Source of the DNA: a virus
Length of the DNA stretch: 57,228 nt
IMG/VR virus record: IMGVR_UViG_3300030117_002543
Span: 1 to 57,228 of that record
Reading direction: 5' to 3' (one strand)
A program made the position numbers and the translations under genes. Positions 1-9,337 of this stretch are shown here, piece after piece (position 1 is the stretch's first letter; each line of letters starts with the position of its first letter). The notes under the pieces are model-generated. The model was not told where the DNA came from, did no database searches, and saw only the letters and a list, made by a program, of their open reading frames with translations.

Positions 1-2031
1 ATTCTCATTGCTTCTCTGATAGAACACCCTCTCATCATCTTGGACTTTGAGGTACTTGTTGTCTCTATCACCATAGTCAATCTTGTTGTCATGTCCATTG
101 AACGAACCACTGACCAGTCTTGCATTGTACAACTTGGTATGCTCTTTGTCAACAGTGGAGCCTGATATCTTCAACCTACTTTGGGTGTAGTCATACTCTG
201 TATCTGGTTCCAATGTCGTATTGATTACACCTGTGTATGGTGTTAGGAACAATTTCTTCGCACTGAAATTCTCTGCTACTGCACTACCTGTCCATGTGTT
301 TGCAGTCTTGAGTTTCTTGTCCTTTATTGTAAATGACTGCGTACCACTGGATTGTGCGTTGACGGTATTGACGACATACTGATATCCATCAATCTCAACT
401 ATGTCATTCGTTGATAGTATCGCTCTGAGTTCTGTTTCCTTCTTGATATCACTCAGTACAATGAGGGAGGTGTTGGATGAGTCCCTTGCTACTGTTCCAT
501 GGAACTCAATCAGATTCAGATTGTCGTTGTGTATGTTTCTCTGAATTACGAAATCCGCTTCTTCTTTTATCTTCAAGTGCTGTAGTCCACTGTTGTCCAT
601 TACCTTGAACTTGGCTAATTGGCTCATCTTATTGCGAGGATTATTAACTAAAGCATCAATTATGAGAGGAATCTTATTGTTCTTAAAATTCGCTAATTCA
701 AAGGTAACATACTTTCCGGGGCCAGTGAGATTGCCATCTAATGTAGTAGCAGTCGTTGTATCTGAGTTTGCTGTATGTCGATGCATCTTCGGGAATGCAT
801 TTTGCCATCTGTAGAAATCGTTTGAGGTTGAGTCGTCACTAGTCAGGTTCGCATCAACGAGAACGGCATCCAATCTCTCTTTGCCTAGACTTGGTATCGT
901 GTTGTCGAACTTGCCCTCTGTCCTGAATATCACATTCTGTATCGTCTTGCCCACTTTCACGTTGAAGTCAGATGTGGTTGCACTGACTGCTATTCTTGCA
1001 AAGTCTAGAAGTACATCATTGCTTGATATGCTCTCTATGTTTCCTAGATATACATCACTGGCATTGAACAGGGACATACCTACAGAGAGTTTGTTGGTGT
1101 CACTGCTACCACTAGTGATGAACTTAACAGTGTTAGAACCAACTGCAAACTGTGCATGTTCCTTTACCTCGGTGATGGATATATTCGTTGAGTATCCCCA
1201 CCATCGTAGATGAGTAGCATTGTACTTGGTCATGTAATCCAACTGGTCTTTCTCATCCAGTCGCTCATCATAGAAGTACCAAGTTGGCCTACTGCATACA
1301 TTGACTCTATCGTGCTTTGGAGTTGATGAAGATGTGTCTCCTCTTAGACCATAACTGACTGCTACGATATCAGTAGCGGTTTTTGCTGGTCCCTTGTATA
1401 TCTCAAACTTGGTGTTGATTGGAATCTCTGTGGGATATGCTGGTTTGAACTCAAGCCCATCGCCCATCTCGTCAAAGGCAATTATCTTGGTAACTTTAGC
1501 GAAGTGTGGTCTCACTGCATCTGCACCCATTTGAACAGTATCAGGATTCAACAGTATGAAGTAATCATAGTTCTCTATGTCCAATCCTATCTCCTCTGTT
1601 GCTGGGTAGTTGGATGTGGAGTAGACGAACTTCCTATTTGTCTCAGAGTTAGCGACTTGTGAATCAAACACCTTCACCTTGAACGAGTGTGTCTCATCAC
1701 GATTTGTAGCGAACGAGGTTAGCGTTGTGTTGCCGGGATAGAGCCTGTTGCCTATCTTGTCTGCTAAATCATTGCTGATTGACCCACCATGAGAAGTCTT
1801 TCTTATTTCTATGAAGTTCGCTGAGTTGACTAGACTGCTTCCTGCAACTGAGTTCTCGTATTGTAGATTGTTCTGTACGAATAATGGATTTACAGATGTG
1901 GATAGATATGCTTCCGTGGTCTTGCTTGCGTGGTCACCATAGTCGAACGATGTACTATCATCCGTGATGTCTGACTCCGTTTTACCAGCGTTCATCACGA
2001 ATACTGCTTTGCCCTTGTCTGTCGTACCCAT
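1..2031 (-). CDS. Tail or baseplate structural protein, partial (C-terminal end beyond window)
   Basis: An open frame of 677 codons runs without a stop from ATG at 2031 to the window edge, so the gene is cut at its 3' end. The start is preceded by GGTGATTGA and directly follows the stop of the fibre gene (TGAATG). The product is rich in Ser, Thr, Asn and Asp, with short beta-strand-like segments, no predicted membrane segment and no catalytic motif I recognise. Position, as the last tail gene read after tape measure, distal tail and fibre, suggests a tail-tip, baseplate or second fibre protein. Function is inferred from position only. Confidence 0.7.
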   Translation of the reverse strand, partial: MGTTDKGKAVFVMNAGKTESDITDDSTSFDYGDHASKTTEAYLSTSVNPLFVQNNLQYENSVAGSSLVNSANFIEIRKTSHGGSISNDLADKIGNRLYPGNTTLTSFATNRDETHSFKVKVFDSQVANSETNRKFVYSTSNYPATEEIGLDIENYDYFILLNPDTVQMGADAVRPHFAKVTKIIAFDEMGDGLEFKPAYPTEIPINTKFEIYKGPAKTATDIVAVSYGLRGDTSSSTPKHDRVNVCSRPTWYFYDERLDEKDQLDYMTKYNATHLRWWGYSTNISITEVKEHAQFAVGSNTVKFITSGSSDTNKLSVGMSLFNASDVYLGNIESISSNDVLLDFARIAVSATTSDFNVKVGKTIQNVIFRTEGKFDNTIPSLGKERLDAVLVDANLTSDDSTSNDFYRWQNAFPKMHRHTANSDTTTATTLDGNLTGPGKYVTFELANFKNNKIPLIIDALVNNPRNKMSQLAKFKVMDNSGLQHLKIKEEADFVIQRNIHNDNLNLIEFHGTVARDSSNTSLIVLSDIKKETELRAILSTNDIVEIDGYQYVVNTVNAQSSGTQSFTIKDKKLKTANTWTGSAVAENFSAKKLFLTPYTGVINTTLEPDTEYDYTQSRLKISGSTVDKEHTKLYNARLVSGSFNGHDNKIDYGDRDNKYLKVQDDERVFYQRSNEN

Positions 2032-5000
2032 TCAATCACCAAACGTATAGTAAAACAAGATGTCCGAGAATCCCGGAGTGAGTGTCTTTTGTGTGGAAGA
2101 CGGTCTCTTCCCTTTGTGCATCGCTATCTCAAACAGTTCACCAAAGAACTGCTCTGCATTATTCGCTCCCCTTCCTATCTTGCAATCACTGTGATGCAGA
2201 TGGAAAGGAGTGAGAGTATGACTGTCCTTCTTCACTAATTCATCATTCAAGTAAAGTTCTAGAGTGCTTTTGCTGTAGACCAAGGAGACCTTGTATACCT
2301 GTTCAAGATACAGTGCTTCTTTCAATTGGTCAGTGTATACTGTGCTAGTAATAGCAGTAGCAGGTGTGGCATCGAGTGTAATTGTATCTCCTGATACGCT
2401 TTGCACTGTTCCTATGAGAGTGGTCGATGAATCGTATATCTTGTTACCTGCGCTGATTCCTTCTGCCTCACCGCTTCCTACTTCAACAGTGTTAGCAGTA
2501 GTAGTGGAGAAACTACTCGTTGGATTTGTTTCTAATCCAGATGCATTCTCAGTCACAGTTGCACTTCCTACTGAGGCTTGATTCAACTTCACTGTAACTG
2601 CATTGTTTGCTCTAGTTGTGATGAGCGTACCGTTGTGTCCATTTGCCCCATCTATAGCAGTCTCTAGATTCGCGGCAGTTGTGTCGTTATTGCTTTCTGC
2701 CTTGTAGAATACATATGTCCCATCTGTGGTTCCAGTGGTTTCATGCTGTGAAGCCTTGTACTTCTTCAACGTACCAGCGGCATCTGTCAGACCAAGGAAG
2801 TTATCTGGTGTTCCACCACCACTGAAATTAGTCCTGCTAATGTTTGAAGGTAGATTGGTGAGTGTTATCGCAGTGGAGTTAGCACCTATCTTGTTCTGAG
2901 TCAGGTTGATTGTAGCACTACCTGCTGAATCTGTCAGTATGGTTCCGTTATGTCCGTTGCTATGTGCTATTGCTAGTCTGAGATTATCAGCAGTGGCGGA
3001 AGCACTACCTCCCTCTTGGAATGCTATGCCACCACTGACATCCCCAATGCTTCCTCCACCATTGTTTCCATTGCCTAGTGCATCACCATTCTTTACTGGG
3101 ACATACTTCTTCGTCGTTGGACTGGATTCGTTGTCTATTAGTTGTATGAAGGGAGTGCTAGACGCATTTGCTTCATTGACCCCTCCTGTGAAGTTAGCAC
3201 CGGAGATGGTTGCTACGCTGTTAGCAATGTTTGCCTTTGCTAAAGTCGCACCGTTACCAGCAGTTCCAACTACGTCGTGAGACAAACCAACGTTCCCTCC
3301 ACTATTCTTTTGTGCTGTTATTGTGCTTGGATGTCCAGATGACCCATTGATTGCTGATACTAATGCAGTAGCCGCTGTAGCATTGTCTGCATTACTTGCG
3401 AAATAAAAATAGACAACTGATTTGGTACTGCTGTCATCGAATGTTCTAGTACCTGTAGTTCCAGTGTTCTGATTTGTTGCATCATGTGATGGAAAGTAGT
3501 TCTTTGTATTACCAGCACTATCTGTGATTGTGAAGTAATTGATTGTATTGTCATTGGAACCAGTTGTCTCACCTAGAATCAACTCATTGACTCCGGCACT
3601 AAGTCCAGCACCAACCGCTCCAACGCTACTGAAATCATTAACTTTCAATTGCCCACTAGAGACCTGTGCGCCTGTGGTCAATGCGGCACTAGTGATGCCT
3701 ACTCTGTTTGGAGCAGAACCAGTAAATGCGGCAGTTAGTGTAACGCTCCGTGTGGGAGTTCCTGCGGTAGGGTCAGTTGTGCTTCTAGGGTCACTAGCAT
3801 TACCAGCGAAACCAACGTCATAAGCATTTACAGCACTTGCAAAATTAGATGCTGTTGTTTGTAAATCACCTATCAAATACGCTCTAGAACCACTAGGATA
3901 TGTAAAAGCACCATTGTTACCAGACAACGCATCGCCGTTGCTTACACTTCCTCCGGATGCTATGGCATACCATTTGGTGGTTGTTCCTCCCGCCTCATCC
4001 ACTAGTTGAATGAAGTTATTGACATTCCCTGCGGATACTGCGTCTGTTGGAACTGTCGGACCAAAGATGACTTCTCCCTGTTCCTGTACTGGAAACACAT
4101 CGGTATTCAACCCGTTTCTATTTACTATCTCAAGACTAGCCGTAGCGTTAACTGGACTGACATAGTTGGCTATATCACCTGATACTACAATCTGACCAGT
4201 TGCCTTGGTGTTCTTCTCAAGGTTACTAAACGCGCTGATGGTAACGACATTGCTGGGATTACTACCACTAGCAGATGCCGATATCCTACGATGTTTAGTA
4301 GTCAACCCGTTGTAGTATCCAGTCGGGTCATAATATCCCTGTAGCGAACTCTCAGCAGTGATGACAGTACCACTCTCTATTGTCTTCGTAGTGCCAGCCG
4401 CATTGCTCAACTCTGCCTTTATCTTGTACTCAGCAGGTTGATTGTACGAACTGCTCGTTGTATTCTGCAAGTAGAACTTGAGATACTGGTTGTGAAACAG
4501 CATCATCTTCTGAGTCAGATAAGCAGATGCACCGAGGTAGTCTATGCTCTCGTACACGGTTCTATCGGTTATCGCATCTGTTGGATATGGAGGCGTTCTT
4601 TGGGAGTCCAGCACCCCATGCCTACCCGAAGCCCTAGAACCCGCTCCATTTACATCGTACGGGGTAATTATGGCCTCTAACACGAAGCCGTTTGCTATGC
4701 CTATGTCAGCATTGTCAGACCAGATGCTTCTGTCTCGTAATGATGATGTCGGTGTTACGTTTTTCTTGAGGTTCTCGTTGTTGTTCAATTGAACCAAGTT
4801 GTTTGCCACCAGTGTTATCTGTGTGGCTGTAACCGCACTTACGACTCCAACTAAAGCATTAGCGTCATCGAACACATTGTCCTCGACTGAGAACTTGGTC
4901 GTGGCATCAACGGTATCAACTGCTATCGTTGTGGTTGAATCAGCACTTATCCCACTGCCGTTGTTGACGAGAACACCACTTGATTCAACAGCACCAGCCG

Positions 5001-5097
5001 CATGATTCACAGCCTTGTCATAATCAAGGTTGAGGTATCCGTTGCACATCAATGGAAAGACAAGTTTGTACGAGTCTTCGATATACGCATTTACCAT
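2032..5097 (-). CDS. Tail fibre/adhesin with LamG-like ends and internal repeats
   Basis: About 1020 residues. The C-terminal ~90 residues read like a LamG/concanavalin fold (YSKSTLELYLND, then CKIGRG and GELFEIAMHKG). A segment near residues 135-165 (FVLEAIITPYDVNG) looks like the opening strands of the same fold. Between them lie at least four degenerate repeats of roughly 110 residues, each starting like FIQLxDxxGxxKxY and ending in an A-x-N-L/F-x-x-A-I/V helix followed by an HNGTI/L-type strand. I chose ATG at 5097; the GTG at 5103 lies inside the GGTGA ribosome-binding site. It probably binds the host surface. Repeats and LamG resemblance are seen in the translation; the role is inferred. 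Confidence 0.75.
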   Translation of the reverse strand: MVNAYIEDSYKLVFPLMCNGYLNLDYDKAVNHAAGAVESSGVLVNNGSGISADSTTTIAVDTVDATTKFSVEDNVFDDANALVGVVSAVTATQITLVANNLVQLNNNENLKKNVTPTSSLRDRSIWSDNADIGIANGFVLEAIITPYDVNGAGSRASGRHGVLDSQRTPPYPTDAITDRTVYESIDYLGASAYLTQKMMLFHNQYLKFYLQNTTSSSYNQPAEYKIKAELSNAAGTTKTIESGTVITAESSLQGYYDPTGYYNGLTTKHRRISASASGSNPSNVVTISAFSNLEKNTKATGQIVVSGDIANYVSPVNATASLEIVNRNGLNTDVFPVQEQGEVIFGPTVPTDAVSAGNVNNFIQLVDEAGGTTTKWYAIASGGSVSNGDALSGNNGAFTYPSGSRAYLIGDLQTTASNFASAVNAYDVGFAGNASDPRSTTDPTAGTPTRSVTLTAAFTGSAPNRVGITSAALTTGAQVSSGQLKVNDFSSVGAVGAGLSAGVNELILGETTGSNDNTINYFTITDSAGNTKNYFPSHDATNQNTGTTGTRTFDDSSTKSVVYFYFASNADNATAATALVSAINGSSGHPSTITAQKNSGGNVGLSHDVVGTAGNGATLAKANIANSVATISGANFTGGVNEANASSTPFIQLIDNESSPTTKKYVPVKNGDALGNGNNGGGSIGDVSGGIAFQEGGSASATADNLRLAIAHSNGHNGTILTDSAGSATINLTQNKIGANSTAITLTNLPSNISRTNFSGGGTPDNFLGLTDAAGTLKKYKASQHETTGTTDGTYVFYKAESNNDTTAANLETAIDGANGHNGTLITTRANNAVTVKLNQASVGSATVTENASGLETNPTSSFSTTTANTVEVGSGEAEGISAGNKIYDSSTTLIGTVQSVSGDTITLDATPATAITSTVYTDQLKEALYLEQVYKVSLVYSKSTLELYLNDELVKKDSHTLTPFHLHHSDCKIGRGANNAEQFFGELFEIAMHKGKRPSSTQKTLTPGFSDILFYYTFGD

Positions 5098-5099
5098 GT

Positions 5100-5795
5100 T
5101 CACCCATCCAAGAAGTTCTCAGCGAGAACGAACGCCTCCTCAAAGTCGAGAGTAAATTGAACTGCTGGAAACTCTGCCCCTGTTATCGTGGTGTTGAAGG
5201 AACGGATGAAACCCATGAGTCCGATGGAATCCTCTTGCTCAACGAATGGAGCGAAGAACTCACTGTTGGAATCTTGTGAAGTGAATACATTGTCATAGCC
5301 TCGATTCTTGAATGTGAATGGTATCTTAGGTAGGTCAAGCAAATCAGCAGTCTCATCACCAGCAGAGCGGTAGGAGAAACTGTGGTCTACTCTACTTGGA
5401 ATCAGTATGATGAGTTTGTTCAGGCTTTGGTCGTCTTGGAATGTGCTTGAGTCCACATACGAGTGAATCAGTTGAGCCAGTTCAAACGATGTCATCTTGA
5501 TGTCCTTCGCGGCTTCACCATCTCTCTTCTTGACTATTCTCTGTCCTAGAAGAGTACCGCTGATATTCACAGTCTTCTGTGCCATGCCAGTGTCAAAGGC
5601 TAGATTCAACGACTCACCTGTTACGGCTCCTGAGAAGGGAACACCCATGTTCATCACCGTCTTTGATGTGTTTATCGTAATCGAATCGACCATTAGCGGT
5701 ATCCGATTCGCATGACCCGCTTGGTTCAATCCCTCATCGTTTCTTCTCTGTAGTTCCAAGAACACTTGGAAGTTAGCAAAGTTCTCACCTGACAT
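5100..5795 (-). CDS. Distal-tail (Dit-like) or baseplate hub protein
   Basis: 231 residues, starting at ATG 5795, which overlaps the tape-measure stop (TGATG). It is a soluble mixed beta protein with no signal or membrane segment. Directly downstream of a tape measure gene, tailed viruses usually encode the distal tail protein that joins tube to tip. The N-terminal half has short strand pairs (SITINTSKTV, VNISGTLLGQ) and the C-terminal half ends with an FTLDFEEAF strand, compatible with that family. I see no signature residues, so the call rests mainly on gene order. Confidence 0.5.
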   Translation of the reverse strand: MSGENFANFQVFLELQRRNDEGLNQAGHANRIPLMVDSITINTSKTVMNMGVPFSGAVTGESLNLAFDTGMAQKTVNISGTLLGQRIVKKRDGEAAKDIKMTSFELAQLIHSYVDSSTFQDDQSLNKLIILIPSRVDHSFSYRSAGDETADLLDLPKIPFTFKNRGYDNVFTSQDSNSEFFAPFVEQEDSIGLMGFIRSFNTTITGAEFPAVQFTLDFEEAFVLAENFLDG

Positions 5796-7057
5796 CAGAA
5801 TCTACCTACCGCACTTGTCGTTCTGTTCATCTGTAGGTTGATTTCCCTTGCTACCTTCTGAGCGATATCTCGTATCTCTGCATCTGACGCACCAACCCTA
5901 CCATTTACATGAACGTTTATCGTGTTGCCCATACCTCTGCTTTGTGAGTTTGAGTGTACCGTTGCTCCACTTGGTAGGGAAACTAATTCTGGTCCGTTCT
6001 CACCGACGATAGCCATTCCGCCTCTGTTTATCGTACCGCCAGTAGACAAACCAAGGAACGACTTGACTCCTTTGACTGCACCTGTAACTCCCTTAACCAA
6101 AGGCGAGTTCATTAGCATATCTGCTAACATCAAAAATATTCGTACTGGGGCTGAATTCATAAAGGCTTTAGTTAACTGCTTCCATGTTTGTGTAGCGGCT
6201 TCTCTTATTATAGCAACCACATTTCCTATTTTTTCTCCTAACCATGAGATAAGCGGGCTGATTACCTTATCATAGACAAGTCCGAACAGTTCACCGTAGT
6301 TACCACTGAATGCGGCCTTTAGCACATCGAAGATGAACATGATAACCTTCTTCACGACACCTAGAACCTTCTTGATGTCCTCCATGGAAATGTGCTTGCT
6401 GATGAGTTTGAACACCTTAACTGCTAATGGAATAAGTAGAATGAAGCCTATCAACATCACAGATGCGCCAATTAAGAAACGTAGCATCATTTTGAAAACA
6501 TTCTTGATTAGTGAAGCAATCTTCAACATCTTCATTGCAAATTTTCCAACTGGACCCGCTTTGTCGTATCTTAGTTGCTCAACCATCTTCCCTTCTAATC
6601 CACCAATGAGTTCCCTGTTGGCATCCAATTGTTCTGTCAAAACACCAATTAATGCCTCATCTGCATCTTCACCGTATACCTTTTTATAAATTTCAATCTG
6701 GTCTTCGTACTCAGGCAATTTTCTCATCGCTTCTATATCGTATGTCTGACTCTCCTCGTCAAATTTAGGCAGGTTCTCTTGAGCCTCCTTAAGTTGCTTC
6801 ATTGTCTTAGCCGCTTTGCTTTGAGTCTCGATACTTTCCTTGATGTTCTTATTGTAGAGGGTGATTGACTCTGCTACTGCACGGAACTTGTTTTGTACCT
6901 TCCAGAAACCGCTACCGGATGTCATCCTACTGACGATGTTCCATGCCTTTGATTGCATGGCGGCTTCTGCTAACCCACCTGCTAGTTGGTCATAACTCTC
7001 GGTGAGTGCTTTGTTAGAGTCAGCCAACGAACGTATGACCTTCTCTTCTTCTGACAT
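5795..7057 (-). CDS. Tail tape measure protein
   Basis: 420 residues. The N-terminal part (about 1-160) is charged and helical, residues ~175-225 and ~240-270 are hydrophobic membrane-like helices, and the C-terminal part has the signature common in tape measures: GLSTGGTINRGG, then GENGPELVSLPSGATV and a last amphipathic helix. It follows the tail chaperone by four bases, with GAGGTGA before ATG at 7057. Tape measures set tail length and enter the host membrane during ejection. At the usual ~0.15 nm per residue this one would give a tail of about 60 nm, which is short (inference). Confidence 0.85.
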   Translation of the reverse strand: MSEEEKVIRSLADSNKALTESYDQLAGGLAEAAMQSKAWNIVSRMTSGSGFWKVQNKFRAVAESITLYNKNIKESIETQSKAAKTMKQLKEAQENLPKFDEESQTYDIEAMRKLPEYEDQIEIYKKVYGEDADEALIGVLTEQLDANRELIGGLEGKMVEQLRYDKAGPVGKFAMKMLKIASLIKNVFKMMLRFLIGASVMLIGFILLIPLAVKVFKLISKHISMEDIKKVLGVVKKVIMFIFDVLKAAFSGNYGELFGLVYDKVISPLISWLGEKIGNVVAIIREAATQTWKQLTKAFMNSAPVRIFLMLADMLMNSPLVKGVTGAVKGVKSFLGLSTGGTINRGGMAIVGENGPELVSLPSGATVHSNSQSRGMGNTINVHVNGRVGASDAEIRDIAQKVAREINLQMNRTTSAVGRF

Positions 7058-7061
7058 TTAA

Positions 7062-7273
7062 TCACCTCTTCTTTACTGCCTTCTCTATTTGCTCTGCCTT
7101 TAGACTCTCTATTTCCCCATGTATCTGTATCATTTCCGTCATTTGCTCTATCGGTGTGTGTTGTGCCTCCATTGGGTTTATCTTGAATATACTACAATAT
7201 GTGTAAAGCATCACCTTCATTGCTATGTCCGGTTCTACTTTTCCTCCTCTCAGTGCTTTCTTAATCAGTTTAC
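7062..7273 (-). CDS. T-domain of tail assembly chaperone, made by -1 frameshift
   Basis: Open frame in the -1 phase relative to the preceding chaperone ORF, about 70 residues (begins KSKLIKKALRGGKVEPD, ends EKAVKKR, stop 7062-7064). It has no good start of its own and continues exactly from the slippery site at 7274-7280, so it should be made as a G-T fusion spanning 7624 to 7062. It is helical and charged, as expected for the T part that binds the tape measure. The gene order tube, G, G-T, tape measure is the conserved order in long-tailed phages. Confidence 0.75.
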
Positions 7274-7624
7274 TTTTCCCATATCATCACCCACTTCTAG
7301 GAATGGGTTCGGGAGAACTTCCTTCAATTGTGCGCCGATATAGGGACTCAGCCTTAGCATGTCCAACGGCTCCAATGGAGGCTCTGTCTTCTCTACGAAC
7401 TCTGTAACCAGATACTTGTAGAGTTTGTTCATATCAATCTCCATCTCTTGGGTTCTGGAATTCAGGCTCATCAACTTGGACATCGCCTTCTCGACCTGAA
7501 GCCAAGTAGGTTCCTTCACCCACACTTTCATTATTTCATCTGAGTCAGGGCTGACCTTCAACTCATGGCATTCTGTTTCTGTTCTTGCGAACAGCATACT
7601 CTTATCATTTACTACATTTGTCAT
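7265..7624 (-). CDS. Tail assembly chaperone, G protein
   Basis: 119 residues, acidic and helical, located between tail tube and tape measure as for lambda gpG and its relatives. It begins at ATG 7624 after GGTGGAATAAAAAA. The reading frame ends at TGA 7265-7267, but three codons before that it crosses a classical -1 slippery heptamer that leads into the T frame. The short form and the G-T fusion together normally coat and recruit the tape measure before tube polymerisation. The function is known from the family; the assignment here rests on order, size and the frameshift. Confidence 0.8.
   Translation of the reverse strand: MTNVVNDKSMLFARTETECHELKVSPDSDEIMKVWVKEPTWLQVEKAMSKLMSLNSRTQEMEIDMNKLYKYLVTEFVEKTEPPLEPLDMLRLSPYIGAQLKEVLPNPFLEVGDDMGKVN
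7274..7280 (-). promoter_or_regulatory. Programmed -1 frameshift site G GGA AAA
   Basis: On the minus strand the codons ATG GGA AAA GTA AAC TGA contain the heptamer G GGA AAA in the phase required for tandem slippage. Lambda uses G GGA AAG at the same place in its gene G. Slippage joins the 119-residue ORF to the overlapping -1 frame. Confidence 0.8.
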
Positions 7625-7630
7625 TTTTTT

Positions 7631-7676
7631 ATTCCACCTATTTCACGAACCAACAAACAAACAGTGTTGGTGGAAT
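7631..7676 (-). promoter_or_regulatory. Hairpin covering the ribosome-binding site of the tail chaperone
   Basis: ATTCCACC (7631-7638 on the plus strand) is the exact inverse of GGTGGAAT (7669-7676). In the leftward transcript the 3' arm contains the AGGTGG ribosome-binding site that precedes ATG 7624, so folding would hide it. This may tune chaperone level against tail tube. Pairing is seen; function is inferred. Confidence 0.4.
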
Positions 7677-7711
7677 GTTTTTGAGAGATATCGTTACTCC
7701 TGATATCCCTC

Positions 7712-9325
7712 CTAATCGTTATTCTGTATTACCCACTTACCCTTGTAGAACGTACCAGCAGGAGTTGTACCTGCTGTTCCCTCAACGAGGCTCCTAGCGG
7801 ATACAGTCATTGCATACTCGATTGGTCCCTTGTCTTCGGGGAAAGGTACATCTAATGATTGTACGATGTAATTGTCTAGTTGTATTTGTATCATATCGTC
7901 AGCAGACTTTTGGAACTTTAGGGTGAGTGTCTCATCTGTACCAGTTGAGTTGTGTTCTCCTTGAACTCTTAGGTTATCCCAAATGTCCGTATCCGTGACT
8001 AAGAGGTTCAACGACACCTCATAGGTTCTCTGACCCGGTATATGTGAAGATGTCACTTGTCTGCTATAGTTGCCTATGAATCTCTGAGGAGCGATGTTGT
8101 TGTTTACGGTGAATGAACCGCTCTTTACCCTAGCAACGGTTTGACCAAATACTTCTATCGTTCCACCTGAGAAGAGATAGGGTTGATTATCTGTATCTGT
8201 AGCACTAAAATTGAATAAATTACTGGCGGTTCTCTCGTTTCTCTTTGGTACATATGTTTCTGGTGAGTCAAAGGCTCTTCTGGATACCAAGTCTAAATTA
8301 GTCTTGACCTCTTGTCCCTCTTCAAAGTTCATTGTAAGAGTATTTACTTGGCAACCCGTAAAGACTCTTGAGTAGATATCTTTGAATGGTCTAGCAGTGG
8401 CTTCGTTAGAATCTCCCTCTGAACCAACATAATAGTCATCAGTGGCAAGGCCATCTTTCTCATACGTCACTTCTAAAGCAAAAGATGGAAGTGCATCACC
8501 ATCAGACTCTCCAAATCCATAGACAATCGGCCCAGTGCCTATGTTCTCCCAAGAGGAACCTGTTAGTATTGCTCTGCCAGTATTATCAAGTGCCGAAGAG
8601 GTTCTTACAGGTGGTTGTGTTTGTCCACCTATTGCCCTCAAGAACTTCCTGTTTGTAGTGTCAGCAGATGCATCAGCAATATTAGTGACTACTTCACTAC
8701 TACCGCTTAAATCAGTGCCAAGATGGTCATGTCTAACACTGTTTATTTTTCCAAGAGCGTAATAGAACCACGACCCATTGCTCAAGGACAAATCCAGAGA
8801 GCCACCACTCACCGTTTCGTTCTTCTTAAACTGATAACCGTAATTCCTACCAGCCAACGCAAGAGAGAGTTGTCCTAGTTCGACATCCACGCTTGGGGGG
8901 CTGACAGTATTAACCAGTCCTAACCAATTGTCTGCTAGTAGTGCGGGCTTTGCTCCTGTATTACCAGAGGTATCCTGTCTCATGGTTATAGCGGGTGCTG
9001 GAACGGGTGCGCCAAATGCTAGAATAGTGGCATGAATAACATCATCTTCTGCATCTCCAACTGCTCTATCTACTGTGATTGTCGTACCAGTATTAGCGGT
9101 AATCATAGCAGTTCCATTAAAAGAAGCACTGGTTGCGTTTTCTATCTCAATTAAACATCCAACATACAGCCCCTCAACTAGAGTTAAATCAAAATTGTCT
9201 ATGACTGTAAATGGAGTAGCCTGACAAGTTGCATCGAACAGATAAATATCCATCTCAGGAATCATTGTTGCCGATGCTCCTGCACCGACCCATACTTGTT
9301 GATTGAGTGTTGTACTTGTAACCAT
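7712..9325 (-). CDS. Major tail tube protein
   Basis: 537 residues starting at ATG 9325 (GAGAGATAA upstream). The C-terminal ~180 residues have the tail-tube pattern: a strand with GGTIEVFGQTVARVKSGSFT, then NNNIAPQRFIGNYSRQVT, a GQRTYEVSLNLLVTD strand and a final domain with LKFQKSADDMIQIQL. The N-terminal ~200 residues add a decoration-like beta domain. It is followed by the chaperone genes and preceded by a tail-terminator candidate. It would stack into the hollow tube through which DNA passes. The length exceeds lambda-type tube proteins (~250 residues), suggesting extra surface domains. Confidence 0.8.
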   Translation of the reverse strand: MVTSTTLNQQVWVGAGASATMIPEMDIYLFDATCQATPFTVIDNFDLTLVEGLYVGCLIEIENATSASFNGTAMITANTGTTITVDRAVGDAEDDVIHATILAFGAPVPAPAITMRQDTSGNTGAKPALLADNWLGLVNTVSPPSVDVELGQLSLALAGRNYGYQFKKNETVSGGSLDLSLSNGSWFYYALGKINSVRHDHLGTDLSGSSEVVTNIADASADTTNRKFLRAIGGQTQPPVRTSSALDNTGRAILTGSSWENIGTGPIVYGFGESDGDALPSFALEVTYEKDGLATDDYYVGSEGDSNEATARPFKDIYSRVFTGCQVNTLTMNFEEGQEVKTNLDLVSRRAFDSPETYVPKRNERTASNLFNFSATDTDNQPYLFSGGTIEVFGQTVARVKSGSFTVNNNIAPQRFIGNYSRQVTSSHIPGQRTYEVSLNLLVTDTDIWDNLRVQGEHNSTGTDETLTLKFQKSADDMIQIQLDNYIVQSLDVPFPEDKGPIEYAMTVSARSLVEGTAGTTPAGTFYKGKWVIQNND

Positions 9326-9337
9326 TTATCTCTCTCC

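Noticed and set aside
593-1213. Plus-strand frames opposite the first tail gene
   Set aside because: They are shadows of a 677-codon minus-strand frame that is open to the window edge and has proper start and spacing.
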